Counted from the stretch's first letter, positions 25,642 through 34,806 are shown. The stretch: DNA of 64,000 bases from Dokdonia sp. Dokd-P16 (GCF_003095655.1 NZ_CP029151.1:1425001-1489000); one strand, 5' to 3'. A program made the numbers and translations. The notes: generated from the letters alone by a model not told the origin.

Positions 25642-27099
25642 CTAGAACTTATAGCTTACGCCAGTATATACACCTATGTAATATGGCTGAAAATCTACCA
25701 CCTTATTATCAAAACTATTGAGTTGATATTTAAGTGAAGGTTCTATATTAAATATGATTTTTTTTGTGAATTTATAGTCTAAACCTACACCTAGGTTTGT
25801 TGTAAAACTTACTTCATTTACACCATTTGCAGTACCCAGACTTGTAGTGAGCTGTGATGACTTTAAAACAACATCATTCTCATTTAGAAATAGAGTACTT
25901 ACTCCTCCTATAAGAGATAGTCCTACACGTTTATCTGAGATCACATAAATAGCTTCAAGCGGTACTTCTACGTAGCTAAGTTGCTGTTGTAGCGAGCCAT
26001 TTGAAGATACACCTATTCTCGATATCGCGTTATCTGCAGTAAAACTATGTTGAGTAGCGGGATTGTCTAGAATTGCTAACACTTTTGCGTTATCAGTAAA
26101 AGAGATGCCTCGCACACTGCGACCTAATCCATTTGTCGAAAATGATATTTCATTAGTATTGTAACTTAAGTCTACGTTGCTCACCCCAGTACGTATCTTA
26201 AATTTTGGACTTATAGCATAGCTCACTTGAACTCCATAACTTAAATTCACATCACCAGATTTATCATTATCTGCAAACTGTTTATCTAATCCTGAGCCAC
26301 CAAAATCTCCATAATAAACAGGTGCGGCTACGGCTCCAACGTCCCAGCGCTTCATTTTTGTATTGTTATCTACTTGAGCAAGTTTGTCTTCTTGTAGGGT
26401 TTCTATTTTCTGAGCTTCGTCTATGAGGTTTTTATTAGGGTTGTTTTCCTCTTCTAATGTGGTTACTTGAGCAACTGTATTATTATCTTCTTGTGGAGAT
26501 ACATTATTTTTAACTTTAGCTTTATTTAGATGAAGCTGGCTGTTTGTGTTTCCGGTGTTTAGTTGAGGTGAATTTGCTTGATAAGCAATTGCCCCAGCGT
26601 TTTTCTCAGATGTTGCGAGTTTTGCTTTATTTGGACTGTTTTGAGATCCATTTCTAGAGTTATTGTCGTCTCTTCTAGATGCTGGGTTAGCGCTTTTTGG
26701 ATTTCTTGAGGTCGTGTTGTTTTTTATACTTGAAGTAATTTGAGATTCATCAGCAGTTACGAACTTATTGCCTTCTTCATTATTTTTTGATACTTGAGGA
26801 GTAATTGATGTTGTAGCTGTGTTCTCTTCTAAGACTACGTTTTCATCATTTATGATTGGAGTATCTACAATCTGTATATTATTTTGACTAGAAGAGTTGA
26901 TAAATAAACTACCTAAACCAAAAAGTAAAAGAAGTGCTGCAGCTATACCGCCCAACTTCCACCATAATGGGATGACCTTTTTATCTTCTTTTTCTTTTTG
27001 TGCTGCAAGAATATTATTCCACACATGGTCGCTAGGATGCGATTCAAAATCTTTGAATTTCTCTTGGAATAATCTATCTATGTTCTTCTTCTCCTTCAT
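25642..27099 (-). CDS. Anti-sigma-like protein fused to an outer-membrane beta-barrel
   Basis: A 485-residue protein encoded directly after an ECF sigma factor, with a one-base overlap (TAATG). Residues 1-45 form a charged cytoplasmic-type segment (IDRLFQEKFKDFESHPSDHVW) as found in Bacteroidota anti-sigma proteins. A single membrane helix follows (about 47-67, after PLWWKLGG). Residues 68-250 are a low-complexity Asn/Ser/Gln/Lys linker. Residues 251-485 are beta-rich with alternating aromatic residues and end in GVSYKF, as expected for an outer-membrane barrel. Read literally, one chain is anchored in both membranes and could relay an envelope signal to the sigma factor. That topology is inference. 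Confidence 0.7.
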   Translation of the reverse strand: MKEKKNIDRLFQEKFKDFESHPSDHVWNNILAAQKEKEDKKVIPLWWKLGGIAAALLLLFGLGSLFINSSSQNNIQIVDTPIINDENVVLEENTATTSITPQVSKNNEEGNKFVTADESQITSSIKNNTTSRNPKSANPASRRDDNNSRNGSQNSPNKAKLATSEKNAGAIAYQANSPQLNTGNTNSQLHLNKAKVKNNVSPQEDNNTVAQVTTLEEENNPNKNLIDEAQKIETLQEDKLAQVDNNTKMKRWDVGAVAAPVYYGDFGGSGLDKQFADNDKSGDVNLSYGVQVSYAISPKFKIRTGVSNVDLSYNTNEISFSTNGLGRSVRGISFTDNAKVLAILDNPATQHSFTADNAISRIGVSSNGSLQQQLSYVEVPLEAIYVISDKRVGLSLIGGVSTLFLNENDVVLKSSQLTTSLGTANGVNEVSFTTNLGVGLDYKFTKKIIFNIEPSLKYQLNSFDNKVVDFQPYYIGVYTGVSYKF

Positions 27100-27674
27100 T
27101 ATTGTATGTGAGATTTGCTTCTGGGGTTAAACTGGCTCATCTCTATTTTTTCTTTCAATATTCCTCGGGCGCGTGCAAGGTTTGATTTTGAAGTACCCTG
27201 AGAAATGGTAAGCAATGTTGATATTTCTTTGTGTGAGTGCCCATCCATTACATAAAGGTTAAAAACCATTCTGTATCTATCTGGAAGCTCTTGTATAATC
27301 TTAAGTAGGAAATCGAGAGGAATACTTTCTTCTTCTATTTCAACTTCTACCTCCTTTATATTTTCTTCGTTAACTAGATTAAAGACTCCAGGCTTACGGT
27401 AGCGCTGTAGCGCAGTATTTATAACAACTCTTTTAAGCCACCCTTCAAACGAACCTTTGTTTTTGTACTGACTTACTTTGTCAAAAATGGTCATAAAGGC
27501 ATCTTGCAGAATATCTTCTGCTTCTGCATAATTAGGAGCATACTTTAAGCATACAGAAAACAAGACGCTCGAGTAGCGATTGTATAATTCTGCTTGAGCT
27601 TTAGGGAGCTTCTTCTTACAGTTCTTTATAAGTTGGTCTTGACTCAACCGGTTGTTTGGTTTTAATGTTCTCAT
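27099..27674 (-). CDS. ECF-type RNA polymerase sigma-70 factor
   Basis: A 191-residue group IV sigma factor. Region 2 is visible as YAEAEDILQDAFMTIFDKV followed by FEGWLKRVVINTALQRYRKP, and region 4 as LPDRYRMVFNLYVMDG with the helix-turn-helix SHKEISTLLTISQGTSKSNL. A strongly acidic linker (KEVEVEIEEES) joins them. It is co-transcribed with the membrane/barrel protein downstream, the expected place for its anti-sigma. The target promoters are unknown. Confidence 0.9.
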   Translation of the reverse strand: MRTLKPNNRLSQDQLIKNCKKKLPKAQAELYNRYSSVLFSVCLKYAPNYAEAEDILQDAFMTIFDKVSQYKNKGSFEGWLKRVVINTALQRYRKPGVFNLVNEENIKEVEVEIEEESIPLDFLLKIIQELPDRYRMVFNLYVMDGHSHKEISTLLTISQGTSKSNLARARGILKEKIEMSQFNPRSKSHIQ

Positions 27675-27823
27675 AACAAGATAAGAACAGATATCTATTA
27701 AAAGTGCTCATGAGCTACATTATGATATCATTTATGGACGTCTACTCGTATACTTTCTATAAAATTTTACATGGTTAACACTACGTAGATGCTAAAAAAA
27801 TAAAAAGGTTGCGTTTAAAATAC

Positions 27824-27849
27824 AAAAACCTCCCATAAGGGAGGTTTTT
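27824..27849 (-). terminator. recA terminator
   Basis: An 11-bp stem AAAAACCTCCC/GGGAGGTTTTT with a 4-base loop (ATAA), 22 bp after the recA stop. Confidence 0.85.
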
Positions 27850-27871
27850 ATTATCAATATGATATAATTGC

Positions 27872-28879
27872 TTACTCGTTAGATAATTTGATTGCTTCGT
27901 GAATTTTTGTTTCTAGCTCATCCATGAGGTCTGGATTATCTAGTAACAATGCTTTTACAGCATCACGACCTTGACCTAACTTAGTATCTTGATAGCTAAA
28001 CCATGATCCAGCTTTCTTTACAATCTCATAGTTTACACCTATGTCAATAATCTCTCCTACTTTTGAGATTCCTTCACCGTACATGATATCAAATTCTGCC
28101 ATACGGAAAGGTGGTGCAACTTTGTTTTTTACAACTTTAACACGGGTCTTATTACCCATTACATTTGCATTACTATCTTTAATCTGTGTAGAACGACGTA
28201 TGTCAAGACGTACAGATGCATAAAACTTAAGTGCATTACCACCAGTTGTAGTTTCTGGGTTTCCAAACATTACACCAATTTTCTCACGAAGTTGGTTAAT
28301 GAAAATCACAGTACAATTAGTCTTGCTAATGGATCCAGTAAGTTTACGAAGTGCTTGAGACATTAAACGAGCGTGAAGTCCCATTTTTGAATCTCCCATC
28401 TCACCTTCTATCTCACTTTTAGGAGTAAGTGCAGCAACAGAATCGACTACAACGATATCAATAGCTCCAGAGCGTATAAGGTTGTCTGCGATTTCAAGTG
28501 CTTGTTCTCCGTTATCTGGTTGTGATATGATCAAGTTATCAATATCCACACCTAGCTTTTCTGCATAGAAACGATCAAAAGCGTGCTCTGCGTCAATAAA
28601 TGCCGCAATTCCTCCAGCTTTCTGAGCTTGAGCGATGGCATGTAGCGTTAAGGTGGTTTTACCAGAAGATTCTGGTCCATAGATTTCAATCACACGACCT
28701 CTAGGATATCCTCCTACACCTAGAGCAACATCTAGCCCTAGAGAACCCGTTGGTATAGACTCTACATCCACGATAGCTTGATCTCCCATTTTCATCACGG
28801 CTCCTTTACCGTAAGTCTTGTCTAGCTTGTCTAGGGTGAGTTTAAGGGCTTTTAATTTTGCATCTTTTTCACTACTCAT
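27872..28879 (-). CDS. recA: RecA recombinase
   Basis: RecA forms filaments on single-stranded DNA, drives strand exchange and triggers SOS-type responses. The 335 residues show Walker [11 protein letters not shown] (about 67-76), Walker [12 protein letters not shown], the L1/L2 DNA-binding loops ([12 protein letters not shown] and [14 protein letters not shown]) and [14 protein letters not shown] candidate promoter lies at 28898-28928, and palindrome copy 7 sits 5 bp upstream of its -33 element. I saw no clear SOS box. Monocistronic, with its own terminator. Confidence 0.97.
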   Translation of the reverse strand: MSSEKDAKLKALKLTLDKLDKTYGKGAVMKMGDQAIVDVESIPTGSLGLDVALGVGGYPRGRVIEIYGPESSGKTTLTLHAIAQAQKAGGIAAFIDAEHAFDRFYAEKLGVDIDNLIISQPDNGEQALEIADNLIRSGAIDIVVVDSVAALTPKSEIEGEMGDSKMGLHARLMSQALRKLTGSISKTNCTVIFINQLREKIGVMFGNPETTTGGNALKFYASVRLDIRRSTQIKDSNANVMGNKTRVKVVKNKVAPPFRMAEFDIMYGEGISKVGEIIDIGVNYEIVKKAGSWFSYQDTKLGQGRDAVKALLLDNPDLMDELETKIHEAIKLSNE

Positions 28880-28897
28880 ATCTTCAGTTTTGTATTG

Positions 28898-28928
28898 TAA
28901 ATTTAATTGTTAAATAATGGGTAAACAA
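28898..28928 (-). promoter_or_regulatory. recA: Putative recA promoter
   Basis: Read on the minus strand, TTG (28928-28926) and TAAATTTA (28905-28898) are 20 bp apart, matching the Bacteroidota pattern with A for the final G. The recA ATG is 18 bp downstream of the -7 box. Confidence 0.5.
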
Positions 28929-28933
28929 GGTGC

Positions 28934-28947
28934 GCTTTCGCGAAAGC
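28934..28947. repeat. Genome palindrome copy 7, upstream of recA
   Basis: Perfect GCTTTCGCGAAAGC flanked by GC and GTAA, 55 bp before the recA start and 5 bp from the -33 element. Confidence 0.95.
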
Positions 28948-29178
28948 GTAATATTTTTAACATAATTCTTGTCGATGATGACGCAACCATTTAATTATTA
29001 TTGCATCTTAGCAACGAGAATAAGTCTAACGCACACCAAACACATTATTCCCGACGTTTTGTCAAAGATACTAAAATTTGGAATCTTTACTAAAATTAGG
29101 AAGGCCACAGCTACAAAGTATTAAACAAATTACGACGACATTAAATAAAATGTAAACCTGAATTAGCCAAAATTCACA

Positions 29179-29215
29179 AAAAAATGCCCGCAGGATAGAC
29201 CTCCGGGCATTTTTT
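29179..29215 (+). terminator. Orphan terminator hairpin between divergent recA and trhO
   Basis: AAATGCCCG and CGGGCATTT pair, with a further AGG/CCT pair inside one mismatch, followed by T6. No annotated gene ends here: recA runs away to the left and trhO starts to the right. The 404-bp gap (28880-29283) also holds palindrome copy 7, the recA and trhO promoters, and a weak 49-codon frame (28975-29124, ATGATG start) on the plus strand whose product has no recognisable features. Confidence 0.7.
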
Positions 29216-29243
29216 GTACCCTTAATTCAAAGACTTATATTTG
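29214..29243 (+). promoter_or_regulatory. trhO: Putative trhO promoter
   Basis: TTG at 29214-29216 and TATATTTG at 29236-29243 are 19 bp apart, a full match to the Flavobacterium consensus. The -33 TTG is formed by the end of the T-run of the orphan terminator. The start codon is 40 bp further on. Confidence 0.65.
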
Positions 29244-29283
29244 CCGAAGAAATAATTCTTTTAACTTAAAACGAAGGTATAGC

Positions 29284-30315
29284 ATGCAACTGTACAACAA
29301 ATTAAGCGCAAAAGAGAGAGCACAACTTATAGAAGAGGCGGGAGAAGAACGCCTTACACTCTCTTTTTACCAGTATCATAAGATTGGAAACCCAGAACTT
29401 TTCAGAAACCACCTTTTTGTGGCTTGGGATGAGATGGAAGCCCTGGGACGTATTTATGTGGCAAACGAGGGAATAAATGCCCAGATGTCTGTTCCAGCCA
29501 AAAAATTCACAACATTTAAAGCCTTTCTTGACGGAATAAACTTCCTAGAGAATGTACGCCTCAATATTGCGAGAGAGCAAGACGATAAGTCGTTCTTAAA
29601 ACTCAAAGTAAAAGTGCGTAATAAGATTGTTGCAGATGGACTAGTAGATGAAACTTTTGATGTAACAAACAAAGGAGTTCACGTAGACGCTTCTACTTTT
29701 AATGAACTGATAGAAGACGAGAATACAGTACTCGTTGATATGCGTAATCACTATGAGAGTGAAATAGGGCATTTTAAAAATGCAGTCACTCCAGATGTAG
29801 ATACCTTTAGAGATAGTCTTGATATTATTGAAGAGGATCTAAAAGATCATAAGGAAGATAAAAAACTTGTGATGTACTGTACGGGTGGAATACGTTGTGA
29901 GAAGGCAAGTGCTTATTTTAAGCACAAGGGTTTTAAAAATGTTTTCCAGCTAGAAGGAGGAATCATTGAGTATGCTCGCCAGGTAGAAGCAGAGAAGCTT
30001 GATAACAAGTTCAAGGGTAAGAATTTTGTGTTTGATCACCGTCGTGGAGAGCGTATCTCAGACGATGTTATCTCAAATTGTCACCAGTGTGGTACTCCTT
30101 GCGATGAGCATGTAAACTGTGCAAATGAAGCTTGCCACTTACTTTTTATACAATGTGAGGAATGTGCAAAGGCTAATGAAAACTGCTGCTCTACAGAGTG
30201 TGCAGAGATTAATGCACTGCCATACGAAGAGCAAAAGAAATTACGTTCTGGTAAAGGAAATAGTAATAAGATTTTTAAGAAAGGTAGATCAGAAAAGCTG
30301 GCTTTTAAGAAGTAA
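29284..30315 (+). CDS. trhO: tRNA uridine(34) hydroxylase, rhodanese-related (TrhO/YceA family)
   Basis: A 343-residue protein of the YceA/TrhO family, which hydroxylates U34 of some tRNAs using O2. An N-terminal ferredoxin-like acylphosphatase-type domain (about 20-115, FVAWDEMEALGRIYVANEGINAQ) precedes a rhodanese domain with active Cys in YCTGGIRCEKA (about residue 199). The C-terminus carries a cysteine-rich zinc-like cluster (CHQCGTPC, CANEAC, CEEC). All three parts are intact. It has its own consensus promoter. Confidence 0.93.
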   Translation: MQLYNKLSAKERAQLIEEAGEERLTLSFYQYHKIGNPELFRNHLFVAWDEMEALGRIYVANEGINAQMSVPAKKFTTFKAFLDGINFLENVRLNIAREQDDKSFLKLKVKVRNKIVADGLVDETFDVTNKGVHVDASTFNELIEDENTVLVDMRNHYESEIGHFKNAVTPDVDTFRDSLDIIEEDLKDHKEDKKLVMYCTGGIRCEKASAYFKHKGFKNVFQLEGGIIEYARQVEAEKLDNKFKGKNFVFDHRRGERISDDVISNCHQCGTPCDEHVNCANEACHLLFIQCEECAKANENCCSTECAEINALPYEEQKKLRSGKGNSNKIFKKGRSEKLAFKK

Positions 30316-30346
30316 TCAATAGAAAAACAATCTGTTGATTTTGATT

Positions 30347-30378
30347 TTGGAAAAGGCGCTATAGATTACCTATCTTTA
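30347..30378 (+). promoter_or_regulatory. Putative ricT-gldH-PBP promoter
   Basis: TTG at 30347-30349 and TATCTTTA at 30371-30378 are 21 bp apart. This would give a leader of about 90 bases before the ricT ATG at 30475. Confidence 0.4.
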
Positions 30379-30474
30379 TCGATAGTTCATTGTGAACATA
30401 AATATAACGCGTACACGCGGCTGTTACTCTCTTAACGATTGATATAGAGCGATGTACATTTAAATATACAAAAT

Positions 30475-31941
30475 ATGGCATGTGGCAGTTGTGGCACAGG
30501 TGAAGACGGATCTCCTAAAGGTTGTAAAAACAATGGAACCTGCGGAACCGACGGATGTAATAAACTTACAGTCTTTGACTGGCTTTCTAATATGTCCCTT
30601 CCTGATGGACAAGAAGCTTTTAACTACGTAGAAGTACGTTTTAAAAACGGACGTAAAGATTACTATAAAAACGAAGAAAAAGTTACCCTAAGTATAGGTG
30701 ATATTGTAGCGACTCAAGCAGAGTCTGGCCACGATATTGGAATGGTAACCCTTACTGGTGAGCTTGTGCGAGTGCAAATGAAGCGCAAGAAAGTAAGGCA
30801 AGACACTCCAGAAACGCTTAAGATTTATCGCAAGGCATCACAAAGAGATATAGATATCTGGACTACGGCGCGTGAGAAAGAAGAAAGTATGAAGGTGCGT
30901 GCTAGACAGATAGCAATACGTCTAGATCTCCAAATGAAAATATCAGATATTGAGTTTCAAGGAGACGGTTCTAAAGCGACATTTTATTATACGGCAGAAG
31001 ATCGTGTAGATTTTCGCCAACTCATAAAAGAATTTGCTCAAGATTTTCGTACCCGTATTGAGATGAGACAGATAGGTCTGCGTCAGGAAGCGGCACGTCT
31101 AGGTGGTATAGGTTCTTGTGGTCGTGAGCTATGTTGTTCTACATGGTTAACAGATTTTAGATCTGTGACTACGAGCGCTGCTAGATACCAGCAGTTATCA
31201 CTTAACCCGCAAAAGCTTGCTGGACAATGTGGTAAATTAAAATGCTGTCTTAATTATGAGCTAGATGCTTATATGGATGCGCTCAAAAGTTTTCCAAAAA
31301 GTGAGACTAAACTATACACTCAAAAAGGAACTGCAGTTTGCCAGAAAATTGACATTTTTCAAGGGCACTTGTGGTATGCTTACGAGGGAGAATGGATGAA
31401 CTGGCATAAGCTTACGACAGATCATGCAAATGAAATTATAGCTGCAAATAAGAAGAAAGAGCCGGTTGCAAGCCTAGAAGAATTTGCTGCCGAACTTATT
31501 CAGGAGACGGTAATAGACTTCGGTAATGTGGTAGGTCAAGATAGTCTTACTCGTTTTGACAAGCCTAAAACTACAAACAAGCGTCGCAATAATCGCAAAA
31601 GAAAACCTGCAGGTAACGGCAATAAGCCTCAAGGAGATAGACCAAAAGCTAAGGATAGAACTCCGAGAAAACCTAATCAAGATGGAGCAAAAGGGCCAAG
31701 ACCTGTAGCAAAGAAAGGACCAAAACCTCAAGCAAAGGGACCTAGACCAGAAGGCAAAGGCCCAAGACCGGAGGGTAAAGGACCTAGACCTAAAAGCAGA
31801 GGGCCAAAGCCGCAAGCTAAGGGAGGAACACCTAAAGATGGAACTAGCCAAAAGCCAATTCAAGAAGGTCAAAAAGCTGGAGGATCAAAGCCTGCAAATA
31901 AAAATAAAAGGCGTCCTCAAAAACCAAAACCTAATGCGTAA
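30475..31941 (+). CDS. ricT: PSP1-domain Fe-S complex subunit RicT
   Basis: RicT (YaaT in Bacillus) is part of a Fe-S-containing complex that affects RNase Y and mRNA maturation in Firmicutes; its role in Bacteroidota is less clear. The 488-residue protein has a Cys-rich N-terminus (CGSCGTG, CGTDGC), the PSP1 core (about 50-270) and the signature cysteines CGRELCCSTWL and CGKLKCCLNYE. From about residue 365 the chain is a basic low-complexity tail with six GPxP repeats (407-450). That tail, absent from Bacillus YaaT, may bind RNA or ribosomes (inference). It overlaps gldH by 8 bp. Confidence 0.9.
   Translation: MACGSCGTGEDGSPKGCKNNGTCGTDGCNKLTVFDWLSNMSLPDGQEAFNYVEVRFKNGRKDYYKNEEKVTLSIGDIVATQAESGHDIGMVTLTGELVRVQMKRKKVRQDTPETLKIYRKASQRDIDIWTTAREKEESMKVRARQIAIRLDLQMKISDIEFQGDGSKATFYYTAEDRVDFRQLIKEFAQDFRTRIEMRQIGLRQEAARLGGIGSCGRELCCSTWLTDFRSVTTSAARYQQLSLNPQKLAGQCGKLKCCLNYELDAYMDALKSFPKSETKLYTQKGTAVCQKIDIFQGHLWYAYEGEWMNWHKLTTDHANEIIAANKKKEPVASLEEFAAELIQETVIDFGNVVGQDSLTRFDKPKTTNKRRNNRKRKPAGNGNKPQGDRPKAKDRTPRKPNQDGAKGPRPVAKKGPKPQAKGPRPEGKGPRPEGKGPRPKSRGPKPQAKGGTPKDGTSQKPIQEGQKAGGSKPANKNKRRPQKPKPNA
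31693..31825 (+). repeat. In-gene heptad repeats encoding GPxPxxK in RicT
   Basis: Six units of about 21 bp encode GPRPVAKK, GPKPQAK, GPRPEGK (twice), GPRPKSR and GPKPQAK. Codons differ between units (for example GGC CCA AGA CCG against GGA CCT AGA CCT), so the protein pattern is kept while the DNA has drifted. Confidence 0.85.
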
Positions 31942-32410
31942 CGTATTACTATTGATACTCATTATTTTATGTGTTTCATGTGATTCAAAACAAGTGTATC
32001 ATTCATACACGTCGTTAGGTAGCTCATGGAATATTAATGAACCTGTGGTGTTAGAAGTAAACGAGCTGGATAGTGTACCATTGTATAATGCATTCATTAC
32101 CGTTCGTAATAACAATCAATACCCATACAGTAATCTTTTTTTGATTACAGAGATGCAATTTCCGCAAGGTCGTACGTATACCGATACCCTCGAGTATGAA
32201 ATGGCAAATCCAGACGGAACGTGGATGGGTACTGGTTTTGGAGATATTAAAGAAAGTAAATTGTTGTATAGAGAAGGAGTACGCTTTCGCGAAAGCGGAA
32301 CCTACACCTTTACTATAGAGCACGCAGTAAGAAAAAACGGAAACATCGCTGGAGATGCCTATCTAGAAGGAATTACCGAAGTAGGATTACGTATTGAAAA
32401 GCAAGAATAA
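31934..32410 (+). CDS. gldH: Gliding-motility lipoprotein GldH
   Basis: GldH is a lipoprotein needed for gliding motility and linked to type IX secretion in Flavobacterium. The chosen ATG gives a 158-residue protein with a clean lipoprotein signal (LLILIILCVSC, Cys16); an upstream open frame inside ricT is out of keeping with that signal. Family blocks include FITVRNNNQYPYSNLFL and GTYTFTIEHAVRKN. Palindrome copy 8 is translated as FRES just before the conserved GTYTF. The start overlaps the ricT end by 8 bp, and a penicillin-binding protein follows after 10 bp. Confidence 0.9.
   Translation: MRNVLLLILIILCVSCDSKQVYHSYTSLGSSWNINEPVVLEVNELDSVPLYNAFITVRNNNQYPYSNLFLITEMQFPQGRTYTDTLEYEMANPDGTWMGTGFGDIKESKLLYREGVRFRESGTYTFTIEHAVRKNGNIAGDAYLEGITEVGLRIEKQE
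32283..32296. repeat. Genome palindrome copy 8, inside gldH
   Basis: Perfect GCTTTCGCGAAAGC, read on the plus strand as FRES in VRFRESGTY. Confidence 0.95.
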
Positions 32411-32420
32411 ACAGATCATA

Positions 32421-34751
32421 ATGGCAAAACAAACACCTCCAAAAAAAGCTCCAAAAAAAAGCGAAGGAGATTACAGTAAATATATTTCTTGGTTTTGGCG
32501 ACTATTTGCAGGAGGAGTCACACTGGCAGTACTATTGTTTTTACTAGCGAGTTGGAATGTTTTTGGAACACTCCCCACCTTTGAAGAACTTGAAAACCCA
32601 GAAAGCAACCTTGCTACAAAAATCATCTCTGTAGATGGAAAGCAGCTAGGTACTTATTATAATGAAAATAGGACTCCTATTAAATATGATCAATTACCAC
32701 AAAACCTTGTCGATGCACTAGTCGCAACGGAAGATGAGCGTTATTATGAGCACTCTGGTATAGACTTTAGAGGTACGGCCAGAGCGATGGCTTATCTAGG
32801 TAAAAACGGTGGTGCAAGTACAGTAACACAACAGCTTTCTAAGTTGTTATTTTCAAATCCTCCTAGCTCTACGCTAGAGCGTCTTCTGCAGAAGGCAAAA
32901 GAGTATGTAATTGCAACAAGGCTAGAACGCCAGTATACAAAGCAAGAAATCATTGCGATGTATCTCAATAAATTTGACTTTCTCTTTAATGCTATTGGTA
33001 TAAGTTCTGCCGCTCGTATTTACTTTAATAAAGATGTAAAAGATCTTGATTTGCATGAAAGCGCTGTTTTTGTAGCAATGCTTAAGAATCCAAGACAGTA
33101 TAATCCGTACCGTGAGATATCTAAGGAGAAATCACTAAGAAGGCGCAATCAAGTCTTCAAGCAGATGGAAGTAAACGGAATGATCACTACTGCCGAAAAA
33201 GATTCCCTCACAGCATTACCTATGGAAATAAAGTTTACTCCAGAAGGACATGCAGATGGAACGGCAACGTACTTTAGAGAAAACCTTAAGAAATTCATGG
33301 CTTCATGGATTAAAGAGAATCCTAAAGGAGAAGATGCAGAGGGTAATACCACGTATTATAATATCTACCGTGACGGCCTTACAATAACGACGACTATTGA
33401 TTCTCGTATGCAGAAAATGGCAGAAGATGCTGTTGCTGCTCACATGCCAAGGTTGCAAGCCGAGTTTGATAGACAAAACGAGAAAAATAAAACAGCTCCT
33501 TTTAGAGATATCGAAGAGGAGGATGTGGAGCGCATTTTTAACAATGCTATAAAAAGCTCATCTCGCTGGCGCAAACTCAAAGCGCAAGGAAAAACAGATG
33601 CTGCTATTAGAAAATCATTTGATGTAAAAACAGATATGACCATTTTTACATGGGCAGGAGATGTAGATACATTAATGACTCCGCGTGATTCAATACGTTA
33701 TTACAAGAAATTCTTACGCACAGGGATGATGTCTATGGTACCTCAAACTGGAGAAGTGCGCGCATGGGTAGGTGGTATTAACATGAACCACTTTCAATAT
33801 GATCACGTACAATTAGGAAAGCGCCAGGTAGGATCTACCTTTAAGCCTTTCTTATATGCAACAGCCGTAGATCAGCTTAAGATATCTCCTTGTGATACCT
33901 TGCCTAATACTATTCACTGTATTGCAGCAGGTAGTCATGGAAATACAAAGCAGTGGTGTCCAGAAAACTCAGGAGGAGAAATGGGTGGCATGATTACTTT
34001 GAAAAAAGCACTCGCTGAATCCGTGAATACGGTGTCAGCTAGACTTATAGATAAAGTAGGGCCACAGCCTGTATTAGACTTAGTAAGCAAGCTAGGTATA
34101 GATACGAAGGATATTCCAGTAGTACCTTCTATCGCGCTGGGGACAGCAGATTTAAGTGTGTATGAGATGGTATCTGCTTACGGAGCTTTTGCAAATCAAG
34201 GGGTGTATGTAAAACCACAGATTGTAAGTACCATACAAGATAAAAATGGAACTATTTTATACCAACATGTTCCAGAAACTAGGGATGTATTAAGTGCAGA
34301 GAGTGCTTATGTGACCTTGCAGTTAATGGAAGGAGTTACAAGGTCAGGTTCTGGAGCAAGATTACGTCACACATGGCGTAAAGATGCAATTTATCGCAAT
34401 GCCGTAACGGGTTATCCATACGGGTTTGATAATGCAATAGCTGGTAAAACGGGTACTACACAAAATCAAAGTGATGGATGGTTTATGGGTATTGTACCTA
34501 ATCTTGTGACTGGAGTTTGGGTAGGTGGTGATGATCGCGCAGTTCACTTCCCAGGCATAGGTTATGGTCAGGGAGCAACAATGGCATTACCTATCTGGGG
34601 AATGTATATGAAAGAAGTATACAAAAATGAGGATCTAGAGATTTCTAAAAGCGAATTTTCAAAACCTGATAACTTAACAATCACAACTAATTGTGATGAT
34701 TATAAGAGTTCTGGTGTAAGCGACGAGCTGCCTGATGAGCTAGATTTTTAA
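32421..34751 (+). CDS. mrcA: Penicillin-binding protein 1A (bifunctional transglycosylase/transpeptidase)
   Basis: A class A penicillin-binding protein of 776 residues that polymerises and cross-links peptidoglycan on the outer face of the inner membrane. A Lys-rich cytoplasmic start (AKQTPPKKAPKK) leads to one membrane helix (about 27-50). The GT51 domain shows ATEDERYYEHSGID and GASTVTQQLSK. The transpeptidase has Ser472-xx-Lys475 in GSTFKPF, SVN in AESVNTVSA, and KTGTT near the C-terminus. The ATG at 32421 is preferred over an in-frame ATG inside gldH. The gene follows gldH by 10 bp, an order common in Flavobacteriaceae. Confidence 0.94.
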   Translation: MAKQTPPKKAPKKSEGDYSKYISWFWRLFAGGVTLAVLLFLLASWNVFGTLPTFEELENPESNLATKIISVDGKQLGTYYNENRTPIKYDQLPQNLVDALVATEDERYYEHSGIDFRGTARAMAYLGKNGGASTVTQQLSKLLFSNPPSSTLERLLQKAKEYVIATRLERQYTKQEIIAMYLNKFDFLFNAIGISSAARIYFNKDVKDLDLHESAVFVAMLKNPRQYNPYREISKEKSLRRRNQVFKQMEVNGMITTAEKDSLTALPMEIKFTPEGHADGTATYFRENLKKFMASWIKENPKGEDAEGNTTYYNIYRDGLTITTTIDSRMQKMAEDAVAAHMPRLQAEFDRQNEKNKTAPFRDIEEEDVERIFNNAIKSSSRWRKLKAQGKTDAAIRKSFDVKTDMTIFTWAGDVDTLMTPRDSIRYYKKFLRTGMMSMVPQTGEVRAWVGGINMNHFQYDHVQLGKRQVGSTFKPFLYATAVDQLKISPCDTLPNTIHCIAAGSHGNTKQWCPENSGGEMGGMITLKKALAESVNTVSARLIDKVGPQPVLDLVSKLGIDTKDIPVVPSIALGTADLSVYEMVSAYGAFANQGVYVKPQIVSTIQDKNGTILYQHVPETRDVLSAESAYVTLQLMEGVTRSGSGARLRHTWRKDAIYRNAVTGYPYGFDNAIAGKTGTTQNQSDGWFMGIVPNLVTGVWVGGDDRAVHFPGIGYGQGATMALPIWGMYMKEVYKNEDLEISKSEFSKPDNLTITTNCDDYKSSGVSDELPDELDF

Positions 34752-34775
34752 TAGTATAATACAGACATAATTATA

Positions 34776-34806
34776 AAGAGTGCGAGCAATCGCGCTTTTT
34801 TTTTTT
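34776..34806 (+). terminator. Terminator after the PBP1A gene
   Basis: A 7-bp stem AGTGCGA/TCGCGCT (one G-U pair) with a GCAA loop, followed by a run of about 13 T. Confidence 0.8.

Noticed and set aside
28975-29124. A 49-codon frame in the recA-trhO gap
   Set aside because: No family, no hydrophobic or basic pattern and unusual codons; mentioned only as context for the orphan terminator.
31693-31825. CRISPR-like repeats
   Set aside because: Units are contiguous, in frame and protein-coding, without spacers.
31474-31872. A 132-codon frame on the minus strand rich in Ser, Arg, Trp, Phe and Leu
   Set aside because: Antisense shadow of the RicT repeat tail.
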